Assembly (NCBI GenBank): GCA_017521875.1 | Contig: JAFXBH010000289.1 | Span: 1 to 8,423 of the forward strand | DNA length: 8,423 nt | From: Oscillospiraceae bacterium | Lineage (GTDB): Bacteria; Bacillota; Clostridia; Oscillospirales; Oscillospiraceae | Direction: 5' to 3' | Part shown: one piece after another, positions 1-6,018 of the stretch | Numbering within the stretch: the stretch's first letter is position 1 | Layout of the letters: each line of letters opens with the position of its first letter | Program-made: the position numbers and the translations under genes | Notes under the pieces: model-generated | Told to the model about the DNA's origin: nothing | Databases searched by the model: none | What the model saw: the letters and a program-made list of their open reading frames with translations, nothing else

Positions 1-771
1 ATATAGAGATGCAAGCGCAGCTTCGGCTGTGGGCAGCATATAGCGCATACGGTTGTCGGAGGGGTTCTCGATCTTGTAAACCTCGTCGGCAAACTTGGGG
101 AACTGACCGGCAGTCTCACCGCACTGATACTCCAGCATATGGGGAGGCAGAATGAAATCGTAACCGTCGGCGGTGTGGGTGTCGATGAAGTAGTTCAGCA
201 GCGCCCATTCCAGCCGCGCGCCCATACCGGTGTACATCCAGTTGCCGGCGCCGGCCAACTTGACACCACGGGTGTAGTCAATCAGACCCAAGCCCTCGCA
301 CAGATCTACATGGTGCTTGGGCGCAAAATCAAAGGAGGGTTTTTCACCGATATACCGCAGCGGCTCATTATTTTCCTTGCCGCCGGGGAGCAGGTCTGCG
401 TCCGGCAGGTTAGGCAGGCTGAGCATTGCTACCCGATATTCCTCGGCAAGAACCTTCAGTTCTGCGGCCTCGTCCTCAATAGCCTTGTCCAGCGCCACGC
501 TTTCGGCAGAATTGGCGGCAATTTGGGCGTCGATGGCGGAAGTGTCCTCACCCTTCTTTTCTGCGCCCTTCTTCTGGCCGAACAGTTTGCCGTTTTCCTT
601 GCTGAGACGGTTTTTCTGGGCCGTCTGGCTCTCGGTGGAGGTCTTTAATGCCCGGATCTTCTCGTCCAGTTCCAAAATCTTGTCTACAACGGCATCGCAG
701 TCCACTTCTTTGGCCTTAAGGCCAGCCTTGACTGCGTCGGGATTTTCCTTAATCTTACGAATGTCTAACAT
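1..771 (-). CDS. serS: Serine--tRNA ligase (SerRS), N-terminal part, cut by window edge
   Basis: Class II aminoacyl-tRNA synthetase that charges tRNA-Ser with serine in the cytosol. The first 257 residues are present of an expected 420-430. The protein opens with MLDIRKIKENPDAVKAGLKA, the usual SerRS start. A long antiparallel coiled-coil arm that contacts tRNA-Ser follows (about residues 30-115). The linker SLPNLPD (118-124) leads into the catalytic domain, with GARLEWALLN near 184-193, GQFPKF at 222-227 and the serine-pocket motif LPTAE at 246-250. Start chosen at ATG 769-771: GGAG lies nine bases upstream, and the other nearby ATG (774-776) is out of frame. It begins 15 bases after the preceding pspC stop, so it is probably the last-seen gene of the par operon. 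The motif GQFPKF and the sequence after TAE (AALASLY) differ from the common GTGQLPKF and TAEVPL forms, which suggests a divergent SerRS branch. Confidence 0.95.
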   Translation of the reverse strand, partial: MLDIRKIKENPDAVKAGLKAKEVDCDAVVDKILELDEKIRALKTSTESQTAQKNRLSKENGKLFGQKKGAEKKGEDTSAIDAQIAANSAESVALDKAIEDEAAELKVLAEEYRVAMLSLPNLPDADLLPGGKENNEPLRYIGEKPSFDFAPKHHVDLCEGLGLIDYTRGVKLAGAGNWMYTGMGARLEWALLNYFIDTHTADGYDFILPPHMLEYQCGETAGQFPKFADEVYKIENPSDNRMRYMLPTAEAALASLY

Positions 772-786
772 TTCATTTTTCTCCTT

Positions 787-978
787 TTATTCATTGGGAT
801 CCGTAGGGATCATAAAAATACTTGCGATATACACCAGCACGCCGCCGCCGAAAAACAGCGACATTGCCACGAACATCCAACGCACCATTCTGGGGGTCAG
901 ATTCATATATTCTGCCATACCGGCGCATACACCGGCTAAAATCCGGCCGTTTTTCACCCGGTAAAGTTCTTTTTCCAT
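787..978 (-). CDS. PspC-domain small membrane protein (second copy)
   Basis: A 63-residue protein made up almost entirely of one PspC domain, the family named after phage shock protein C. It begins MEKELYRVKNGRILAGVCAG. The GVCAGMAEY motif is at 16-24, a Val-Arg-Trp follows at 32-34, and one hydrophobic segment (about 34-57) with a glycine turn (GGG, 44-46) ends in MIP. The likely location is the cytoplasmic membrane. Start chosen at ATG 976-978 because AAGGAG sits just upstream. A longer open frame reaches 1107, but it runs through the neighbouring pspC gene and has no family similarity there. It follows its paralogue by 25 bases and precedes serS by 15. The two copies share the fold but differ widely, so this is an old duplication. 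In enterobacteria PspC senses membrane stress; a role here is inference only. Confidence 0.88.
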   Translation of the reverse strand: MEKELYRVKNGRILAGVCAGMAEYMNLTPRMVRWMFVAMSLFFGGGVLVYIASIFMIPTDPNE

Positions 979-1003
979 TGTTTTCTCCTTATTTTTCGGG
1001 AAA

Positions 1004-1216
1004 TTATCCCTTTTCTCCGTCAATGACATTGGAGGGCTCGTCCGGGATAATGATGGCGCAAACGATATAAGCCAAAATACCGCTGCCACCCAGTAAGCAA
1101 AACACAACCAGACCCAGTCGCACCAATGTGGAATCTATAGAAAAATACTCCGCAATACCGCCGCAAACACCGCACAGATGCTTGTCCCGGTTGCTCTTAT
1201 ACAATTTTTTCTTCAC
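1004..1216 (-). CDS. PspC-domain small membrane protein (first copy)
   Basis: A 70-residue PspC-domain protein with a textbook motif order: KLYKSNRDKHLCGVCGGIAE (residues 4-23), YFSID (24-28), VRLG (32-35), then a hydrophobic membrane segment (about 34-58) with GGSG and YIV, ending IIIPDEP. Only a short acidic tail follows. The start is GTG at 1214-1216. Its ribosome site GAGGA overlaps the parB stop codon, and the gap to parB is only ten bases, so translation is probably coupled to parB. Stand-alone PspC proteins of this size are common in Firmicutes. What is notable is the place, directly behind parAB and in tandem with a second copy. Its exact function is unknown; a membrane-stress or envelope role is the family expectation. 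Confidence 0.9.
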   Translation of the reverse strand: MKKKLYKSNRDKHLCGVCGGIAEYFSIDSTLVRLGLVVFCLLGGSGILAYIVCAIIIPDEPSNVIDGEKG

Positions 1217-1226
1217 GATACGGTCC

Positions 1227-2081
1227 TCACTTTTTCAGTTTCAGCAGGGCATCCATCAGCACCTGCAGGTCGTCCTGGCCGTAAAATTCCAGTTCAAACC
1301 GGCCTTTCCGCTTGCCGCTGACGATGCGAACCCCACGGCCCAAATGCTTGGACAGTTGTTTTTCACATTCGGACACATAATTCACCGCCAAAGGCACCGG
1401 CTTTACAGGCGCAGGCTCCCGGGTCAGATTCTTGCACAGCAGTTCTGCCTGCCGCACGGAAAGTCCCAATGCGCTGATCTTCTGCGCCGCTTCCTTCTGC
1501 AGTTTCTCCGATTTCAGGGAGACAATGGCCCGGGCGTGGCCGGCGGACAGTTTCTCCTGCCGCACCAGATCCTGCACATCCGGGTGCAAAGTCAGCAGAC
1601 GGAGCATATTGGCCACCGCCGGCCGGGATTTACCCACCTGTTGGGCGGTTTCCTCCTGGGTCAGACCGTATTCCTCAATGAGAGACTGGTAACCCAAGGC
1701 TTCTTCCATAGGATTTAAGTCCTGCCGCTGCAGATTTTCGATCAGCGCCAGTTCCATAGTCTTTCGGTCATCCGCTTCGATGATCACTGCGGGAATTTCC
1801 CGCAGTTCCGCCATTCTGGCGGCTCGCCAGCGGCGTTCGCCGGCAATAATTTGATAGTATCCGTTGCCGCTCTCCCGGACAGTCAGGGGCTGCACCACGC
1901 CGTGAACGGCGATGGAATCCGCCAAGGACTGCAACTCCTCCGGGTCAAAATCCCGGCGGGGCTGGAAGGGATTGGGCTCTACTTTATGCAGCGGCAGCAT
2001 CTGATAGGGACTTTTCTCCCGGGTTTCTTCTCCCAGATCTCCCATCAGCGCGCCAAGTCCTTTACCTAAACCTTTTGCCAC
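1227..2081 (-). CDS. parB: Chromosome partitioning protein ParB/Spo0J
   Basis: CTP-dependent DNA clamp that loads at parS, slides over the origin region and recruits SMC. It works with ParA to separate replicated origins. The 284 residues have the full family layout. MAKGLGKGLGALMGD at the N-terminus is the ParA-stimulating peptide. The N-terminal domain has NPFQPRRDF (37-45), the CTP-binding motif GERRWRAA (81-88) and ENLQRQDLNPMEEA (115-128). The central helix-turn-helix is at about 139-162 (GLTQEETAQQVGKSRPAVAN), followed by AGHARAI (180-186). The C-terminal dimerisation domain (about 235-284) ends in a lysine-rich stretch. The start is GTG at 2079-2081. GAGGTGA, its ribosome site, contains the parA stop codon, and only four bases separate the genes. 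Its binding sites are the two parS palindromes upstream of parA, so autoregulation is likely. It could not be a nucleoid-occlusion Noc in view of the adjacent parA and the parS sequence. Confidence 0.97.
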   Translation of the reverse strand: MAKGLGKGLGALMGDLGEETREKSPYQMLPLHKVEPNPFQPRRDFDPEELQSLADSIAVHGVVQPLTVRESGNGYYQIIAGERRWRAARMAELREIPAVIIEADDRKTMELALIENLQRQDLNPMEEALGYQSLIEEYGLTQEETAQQVGKSRPAVANMLRLLTLHPDVQDLVRQEKLSAGHARAIVSLKSEKLQKEAAQKISALGLSVRQAELLCKNLTREPAPVKPVPLAVNYVSECEKQLSKHLGRGVRIVSGKRKGRFELEFYGQDDLQVLMDALLKLKK

Positions 2082-2085
2082 CGTG

Positions 2086-2850
2086 TCACCTCATTTCCAG
2101 TCGTTTCACAAATTCTTCTGCCATATCCCGATAGGCCGCAGCGCCCCGGCTCAACCGATCGTAAGCGGTTACCGGCAGGCCGTGGCTGGGGGCTTCCGCC
2201 AGCCGTACATTCCGAGGTACCATCGTGGCAAACGCCTTACCCGGAAAATGCCGCCGCACTTCCTCTGCCACCTGGGTGGAGAAATTGGTACGGCCGTCAA
2301 ACATGGTCAGGGCCACGCCAAAGATCTCCAACTGGGGATTGATTCGTTTTTTTACCATACGCAGTGTGGTCATCAGGTCTGTCAGACCCTCCAGCGCGTA
2401 ATATTCGCACTGCACCGGCACCAGAATACTGTCTGCTGCCGCCAGGGCGTTCACTGTCAGCATTTCCAAAGACGGAGGGCAGTCAATAAAAATCACATCG
2501 TACCTGTTTGCCACCTGCTGCAGCACATTTTTCAGCCGTTGATTGGGATTCTCCACGGAGATCAGTTCCACCGCAGCACCGGCTAAGTCTGCCGTTGCCG
2601 GCAACACATCACCAAAATCCGTGTGAACAATCAGGTTTTCCGTGGGCAGTTCACCAATTACGCCGTCGTACACCGACTTATTTAATTTCCGCTTGTCCAC
2701 TCCCATACCGGAGGTGGCATTGGCTTGGGGGTCAAAATCACAAAGCAGCACTTTTTTACCCAGATCTGTCAGGGCTGCGGTGAGATTCACCGCGGTGGTG
2801 GTTTTTCCTACGCCGCCTTTTTGATTGACCACGGCAATAATTTTTGCCAT
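2086..2850 (-). CDS. parA: Chromosome partitioning ATPase ParA/Soj
   Basis: ParA/MinD-type ATPase. The ATP-bound dimer binds DNA non-specifically and is stimulated by ParB to release it, which moves the origins apart. In B. subtilis it also controls DnaA. The protein has 254 residues, very close to Soj (253). Visible motifs are the deviant Walker A KGGVGKTT (11-18) with its signature lysine K11, the Walker A' DFDPQAN (38-44) and Walker B VIFIDCPPS (119-127). The DNA-contact region is near NVRLAEAPSHG (214-224). Start chosen at ATG 2848-2850, preceded by GGAAGG. The frame stays open to 3036, but the extra part would translate the two parS sites and part of the upstream gene and has no ParA similarity. 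The stop is embedded in the parB ribosome site. Confidence 0.97.
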   Translation of the reverse strand: MAKIIAVVNQKGGVGKTTTAVNLTAALTDLGKKVLLCDFDPQANATSGMGVDKRKLNKSVYDGVIGELPTENLIVHTDFGDVLPATADLAGAAVELISVENPNQRLKNVLQQVANRYDVIFIDCPPSLEMLTVNALAAADSILVPVQCEYYALEGLTDLMTTLRMVKKRINPQLEIFGVALTMFDGRTNFSTQVAEEVRRHFPGKAFATMVPRNVRLAEAPSHGLPVTAYDRLSRGAAAYRDMAEEFVKRLEMR

Positions 2851-2871
2851 AGCGCCTTCCTTTCTGCCGGA

Positions 2872-2887
2872 TGTTTCACGTGAAACA
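2872..2887. promoter_or_regulatory. parS site 1 (ParB-binding palindrome)
   Basis: A perfect 16-bp palindrome, TGTTTCACGTGAAACA, identical to the B. subtilis Spo0J-binding consensus. It lies 21 bases upstream of the parA start, inside the leader. ParB bound here would load and spread over the par operon and could repress parA. Confidence 0.95.
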
Positions 2888-2901
2888 CCGGGCGGGTATA
2901 T

Positions 2902-2917
2902 TGTTTCACGTGAAACA
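2902..2917. promoter_or_regulatory. parS site 2 (ParB-binding palindrome)
   Basis: A second perfect copy of TGTTTCACGTGAAACA, exactly 30 bp centre to centre from site 1, close to three helical turns, so two ParB dimers would sit on roughly the same DNA face. The stop codon of the upstream zinc-ribbon gene (2918-2920) abuts it directly. Confidence 0.95.
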
Positions 2918-3262
2918 TCACCCTTGGGTGTGATAGGTTGTTTCTGTTGGGTGGGCGTCTCCGTTCTGCAGGTTGCCGATCCATTGCTGCGCCAGCAGCA
3001 ATCCGGCCAAAACCAATGCCAGCGCCAGCACCACAACTGTCCAGATCAGCCGTCTCTGCCGCCGCTTCAGCAACACCACTTGCTCTTCTGGGGTGGTGAT
3101 CCGCCGTTTGCGGCCGGATTTCTTGGTTGACTGCCGGTTTTTCCGGCTGGGCAACACTACAGGGACATCCGGTTTCACCGGATAGTCTTCCATTTTTTTC
3201 AGACACTCGGCGCAGAAAACCTGATCATTCTTGGACACTTTGCCGCATTTCAGACATTCCAT
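2918..3262 (-). CDS. Zinc-ribbon, single-membrane-span protein (hypothetical)
   Basis: A 114-residue protein of unknown function that opens the par operon. The N-terminus is a small zinc ribbon with cysteines C3, C6, C17 and C20 (a CxxC-10-CxxC arrangement, MECLKCGK...FCAEC). A proline- and lysine-rich linker follows (about 27-57), then a basic helix (QVVLLKRRQRR, 61-71). One hydrophobic membrane segment spans about 72-91. A short polar tail ends at 114. The positive-inside rule puts the zinc ribbon and basic linker in the cytoplasm. Start chosen at ATG 3260-3262, preceded by GGAGG at an eight-base distance; the in-frame GTG at 3275-3277 would lie within or before that ribosome site. A basic, membrane-tethered zinc ribbon could contact nucleic acid or protein near the par complex, but that is inference. 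No family name is recognised with certainty. Confidence 0.85.
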   Translation of the reverse strand: MECLKCGKVSKNDQVFCAECLKKMEDYPVKPDVPVVLPSRKNRQSTKKSGRKRRITTPEEQVVLLKRRQRRLIWTVVVLALALVLAGLLLAQQWIGNLQNGDAHPTETTYHTQG

Positions 3263-3313
3263 TTTCCGCACCTCCACACAGTTGGTGATAAACCACCTAT
3301 TTTATCGACATAC

Positions 3314-3342
3314 ATTATACCCCAAAATACCCTGTTCGTAAA
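3314..3342 (-). promoter_or_regulatory. Promoter of the zinc-ribbon-parAB-pspC-serS operon
   Basis: On the minus strand a perfect -10 box TATAAT (3314-3319) is preceded, 17 bases away, by TTTACG (3337-3342), four of six matches to the -35 consensus. Transcription would start near 3307, about 45 bases before the first gene. AT-rich DNA lies just upstream (3345-3365), where an UP element would sit. Confidence 0.7.
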
Positions 3343-3350
3343 TAGGAAAG

Positions 3351-3362
3351 AAAAAATTTTTT
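3351..3362. other. A6T6 palindrome between divergent promoters
   Basis: A perfect AAAAAATTTTTT tract within a wider AT-rich stretch (about 3340-3380). It lies between the two -35 boxes, about 9 bases from the leftward box and 21 from the rightward one. A-tracts of this kind bend DNA and can act as UP elements. Here it could serve both promoters. It is not read as a terminator because it has no GC-rich stem. Confidence 0.5.
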
Positions 3363-3383
3363 AAAATAATCAAACAAACTTAC

Positions 3384-3412
3384 TTGACAATCATTTGACC
3401 ATATGATAATAT
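3384..3412 (+). promoter_or_regulatory. Promoter of the DUF1836-hflK-hflC operon
   Basis: A perfect -35 box TTGACA (3384-3389), a 17-base spacer and TAATAT (3407-3412). A TG dinucleotide one base upstream of the -10 makes it an extended -10. Transcription would start near 3419, about 24 bases before the first ATG. This is the strongest-looking promoter in the window. Confidence 0.75.
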
Positions 3413-3442
3413 CACATTACTACAAACAAGGAGGTGTTTTCT

Positions 3443-3994
3443 ATGAACTGGACTATTCCCGGCACGGTGCTGCAAGCCCCCCGACAGGAGGCAGCGCATA
3501 TCCCGGAGCAGTTTCGTTCCATGTTTTTGGCCGGCGGCATTGTGCTGAGCCAGGTATCCGCGATCACCGGATTAGAGAATTACACGGTGCAAAACTGGGT
3601 AAAACGGGGGTTTCTCACCCCGCCGCAGAATAAGCGCTACACCTTGCGGCAACTTTGCCGGATCATCAACATCAACCTATTGAAGAATGTTCTGCCTTTG
3701 GAGCGGATCTGCCATCTGCTTGAGTATGTGAACGGCCGTCTGGATGACGAGCGGGATGATACCATTGACGATTCCGACCTGTATTTTATGTTTGTGGGGC
3801 TTGCTGCCCATTCCAAGGAACTGTATCAGGCGGAGAGACGGGATGCGGTACTGGAAGAGGCACTGCAATACTACACAGAGCCTGTTCCCGGGGCAAAACA
3901 GCGGGTAAAAGAGGTGCTGCGGATCATGCTCACCGGATATCTGGCCGCCCGTATGACCCAAGAGGCGGAAAATATGTTAAATAAGTTGCAATAG
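3443..3994 (+). CDS. DUF1836 domain-containing protein, putative regulator
   Basis: A 183-residue member of the DUF1836 family, found mainly in Firmicutes and thought to bind DNA through a MerR-like winged helix. Recognition rests on the central block at residues 41-96: ITGLENYTVQNWVKRGFLTP, then KRYTLRQLCRIININLLKNV, then PLERICHLLEYV. This matches the family pattern in which a helix-turn-helix is followed by a lysine/arginine turn and a second helix pair. The C-terminal half (about 100-183) is mostly helical and acidic in its first part. Start chosen at ATG 3443-3445, with AAGGAGG (3428-3434) eight bases upstream; an in-frame GTG at 3434 overlaps that site and is less likely. It is the first gene of an operon with hflK, 16 bases downstream. 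It may regulate that operon or respond to the same membrane signal; no target can be read from the sequence. Confidence 0.85.
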   Translation: MNWTIPGTVLQAPRQEAAHIPEQFRSMFLAGGIVLSQVSAITGLENYTVQNWVKRGFLTPPQNKRYTLRQLCRIININLLKNVLPLERICHLLEYVNGRLDDERDDTIDDSDLYFMFVGLAAHSKELYQAERRDAVLEEALQYYTEPVPGAKQRVKEVLRIMLTGYLAARMTQEAENMLNKLQ

Positions 3995-4010
3995 AAAGGA
4001 ACGATGCAAA

Positions 4011-4994
4011 ATGGAAGAGAACAACATTTTTGATCAAAAGCCGGATTTTGGCGGTAAAAAGCGGTCTTTTAATTTTAAAAGCCTGCGGAAACTGATTCTC
4101 ATCGCGCTGGGTGCAATCCTGGTGATCATAGCCGTGTCCGGCTGTTTCTACACCGTAGATGACAAGCAGCAGGCGGTGGTAACTACCTTTGGCAAGGTTA
4201 CGGATGTAACTGACGCCGGCGTCCACTTCAAACTGCCTTTCGGCATTCAGAAAGCCCAGAAAGTGGATGTAAATGTGTACCAAAAGATCGAACTGGGCTA
4301 TCAGAGCGACGATGCTGGCGAGGGCTATCAGGTCAAACCGGAAGAAAGCACCATGATCACCGGCGATTATAACATCGTCAATATTGACTTCTTTGTGGAA
4401 TATAAGGTCTCCGACCCCATTTCCTACCTGTATTCCTCTGTCCAGCCTGAGGAGATCCTGCGGAATCTGATTCAAAGTCAGGTACGGAATGTGGTGGGTT
4501 CCTCCACCATCGACTCGGTACTCACCGACGGCAAAGAGAATATTCAAATGCAGGTCAAGGATCTGGTTACCAACATTCTGGCTGAGTATGATATCGGTCT
4601 GAGTTTGGTGGATGTGAAGATTCAGGACTCTGAGCCGCCCACGGTGGCCGTTATCGAAGCGTTCAAAGCGGTGGAAACCGCCAAGCAACAGGCAGAAACC
4701 GTGGTCAATGATGCCAAGGCCTATCAAAATGCCCAACTGCCCAAGGCCCAGGCCGAGGCAGACAAATTGATTCAGAACGCGGAATATCTGAAACAAAACC
4801 GCATCAATGAGGCGGTGCAGCAGGTGGCTATGTTCCAGGCGATGTACGCGGAATACGCCCAAAATCCCGGAATTACCAAATCCCGTATGTACTACGAAGC
4901 CATTCAGGAGATCCTCCCCGGCGTGAAACTTTATATCAATACCGCTGAGGCCGGCAGTGGCGTACAGATGCTCCTGCCCCTGGAAAAATGGTAA
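4011..4994 (+). CDS. hflK: HflK-type SPFH/band 7 membrane protein
   Basis: SPFH (stomatin/prohibitin/flotillin/HflK) protein, 327 residues. With HflC it forms large membrane cages that in E. coli enclose and modulate the FtsH protease. There is a charged cytoplasmic N-terminus (1-25) and one membrane segment (about 26-46). The band 7 domain follows: YTVDDKQQAVVTTFGKV (47-63), GVHFKLPF (70-77), and the strand with VNIDFFVEYKVSDP (123-136). The long helical region (about 211-275) starts at PPTVAVIEAFKAV and continues with AETVVNDAKAYQNAQLPKAQ and AEADKLIQNAEYL, the HflK signature. E. coli HflK is longer (about 419 residues), mainly because it has a glycine-rich N-terminus that is lacking here. 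The start ATG has AAAGGA ten bases upstream; an out-of-frame ATG at 4004 was rejected. hflC follows after 16 bases. FtsH is not in this window. Confidence 0.93.
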   Translation: MEENNIFDQKPDFGGKKRSFNFKSLRKLILIALGAILVIIAVSGCFYTVDDKQQAVVTTFGKVTDVTDAGVHFKLPFGIQKAQKVDVNVYQKIELGYQSDDAGEGYQVKPEESTMITGDYNIVNIDFFVEYKVSDPISYLYSSVQPEEILRNLIQSQVRNVVGSSTIDSVLTDGKENIQMQVKDLVTNILAEYDIGLSLVDVKIQDSEPPTVAVIEAFKAVETAKQQAETVVNDAKAYQNAQLPKAQAEADKLIQNAEYLKQNRINEAVQQVAMFQAMYAEYAQNPGITKSRMYYEAIQEILPGVKLYINTAEAGSGVQMLLPLEKW

Positions 4995-5010
4995 GAAGGA
5001 GGTAGTGAAA

Positions 5011-5883
5011 ATGAAAAAACAGATAATTATTGCAGTTGTGGCCGTCCTGTTGATCCTTGTTCTGGCCAACAGTTTCTATGTAGTGCAGGAAAATCAACAC
5101 GCCTGCGTGGTGGAATTCTCCAAAATCGTGTCTACCACCGACCAGCCCGGTCTTCACTTCAAACTCCCCTTCCTTCACTCTGTAAAATACTTTTCCAGCG
5201 CCACCCAGTTTTATGACATTCCTCCCTCCGAGGTCATCACCCTGGATAAGCAGAATATGACCGTGGACTGCTATGTATTGTGGGAGATTACCGATCCTCT
5301 GAAGTTCTACCAGACCCTTGGCACCAACACCGTTGCTGAGCAACGACTGGGCGACCAGACTTACACCGCCCTGAAGAATGCTATGGGCACACTGGCCCAG
5401 GCGGATATTATCAATATGGAAGACGGCGGAAAGCGGAACGAAATCTATGACGGCATCGCTACTACTGTCAACGAAAAGGCTGTGGTATACGGCATCAATG
5501 TGCTGGATGTGAAGATCAAGCGATTTGACCTGCCGGACAGCAACCTGAATGCGGTCTATTCCCGTATGATTTCCGAACGGAATCAGATGGCCTCCAAATT
5601 TACCGCTGACGGCAATTATGATGCTTCCATTATCCGCAACGATGTGGATAAGCAGGTGAATATTCTGGTGTCCAACGCCAAGGCGGAAGCCGCCAAGTTG
5701 GAGGCTGAGGGCGAAGCCGAGTATATGCGCCTGCTGGCCGAGGCTTATAACAGTCAGGATAAGCAGGAATTCTACGAGTTTATTTTGGCTCTGGATGCCC
5801 TGAAAACCAGCCTGACCGGTGAAGACAATACCATCATTCTGGATGCAGATTCCAAACTGGCGGAACTGCTGAAAGGAGAATAA
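5011..5883 (+). CDS. hflC: HflC-type SPFH/band 7 membrane protein
   Basis: Partner of HflK in the membrane-embedded SPFH complex, 290 residues. An N-terminal membrane segment (about 4-21, IIIAVVAVLLILVLANSF) is followed directly by YVVQENQHACVVEFSKIV, the HflC family start. Band 7 motifs include GLHFKLPF (47-54), CYVLWEITDPLKFYQTLG (87-104), and DVKIKRFDLPDSNLNAVYSR (166-185) with MISERNQMA (186-194). An alanine- and glutamate-rich helix follows (222-246, NAKAEAAKLEAEGEAEYMRL), typical of the coiled-coil arm. E. coli HflC has 334 residues. Start chosen at ATG 5011-5013, with AAGGAGG eight bases upstream; the frame opens further left but only inside hflK. It is the last gene of the operon and a hairpin follows nine bases after the stop. 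HflK and HflC share the GxHFKLPF motif, as expected for paralogues. Confidence 0.94.
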   Translation: MKKQIIIAVVAVLLILVLANSFYVVQENQHACVVEFSKIVSTTDQPGLHFKLPFLHSVKYFSSATQFYDIPPSEVITLDKQNMTVDCYVLWEITDPLKFYQTLGTNTVAEQRLGDQTYTALKNAMGTLAQADIINMEDGGKRNEIYDGIATTVNEKAVVYGINVLDVKIKRFDLPDSNLNAVYSRMISERNQMASKFTADGNYDASIIRNDVDKQVNILVSNAKAEAAKLEAEGEAEYMRLLAEAYNSQDKQEFYEFILALDALKTSLTGEDNTIILDADSKLAELLKGE

Positions 5884-5891
5884 CCATACAG

Positions 5892-5920
5892 ACGGCCAAG
5901 GGTTTACCGCCCTTGGCCGT
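5892..5920 (+). terminator. Hairpin after hflC, probable terminator
   Basis: A perfect 11-bp stem (ACGGCCAAGGG paired with CCCTTGGCCGT) around a seven-base loop (TTTACCG). It starts nine bases after the hflC stop. The sequence after the stem (TGTGACTGTTTA) is only partly T-rich, so termination may be incomplete. Confidence 0.65.
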
Positions 5921-5964
5921 TGTGACTGTTTACGCCCATACCTTCACATTTTCCTGTATGGGAC

Positions 5965-5993
5965 TTTCCAAAGGGCGGATTTTGTGGTATGAT
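5965..5993 (+). promoter_or_regulatory. Promoter of the GNAT-rlmD operon
   Basis: The -10 box TATGAT (5988-5993) has a TGG extension directly upstream and sits 17 bases from TTTCCA (5965-5970), four of six matches to the -35 consensus. Transcription would start near 6000, leaving a leader of about 19 bases that is mostly ribosome site. Confidence 0.6.
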
Positions 5994-6018
5994 GAAGAAA
6001 AAACCGGGAGGTTATCCT

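Noticed and set aside
317..964. 215-codon open frame on the plus strand across serS and pspC
   Set aside because: It overlaps two well-supported genes on the other strand, is rich in serine and phenylalanine as expected from antisense reading, and matches no family.
2872..2917. parS palindromes as terminator hairpins
   Set aside because: No T-run follows, and the sequence matches the ParB site exactly in both copies.
2851..3036. N-terminal extension of ParA
   Set aside because: The extra codons would translate both parS sites and part of the upstream gene. The ATG at 2848-2850 has a ribosome site and gives the standard Soj length.
3302..3310. DnaA-box-like TTATCGACA
   Set aside because: One mismatch to TTATCCACA and no second good box nearby. 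A single near-match in an AT-rich gap is expected by chance and does not show an origin.
3930..5069. 379-codon open frame on the minus strand across hflK
   Set aside because: It is antisense to a clear SPFH gene, has no convincing ribosome site and no recognisable family. It is a codon-bias shadow.
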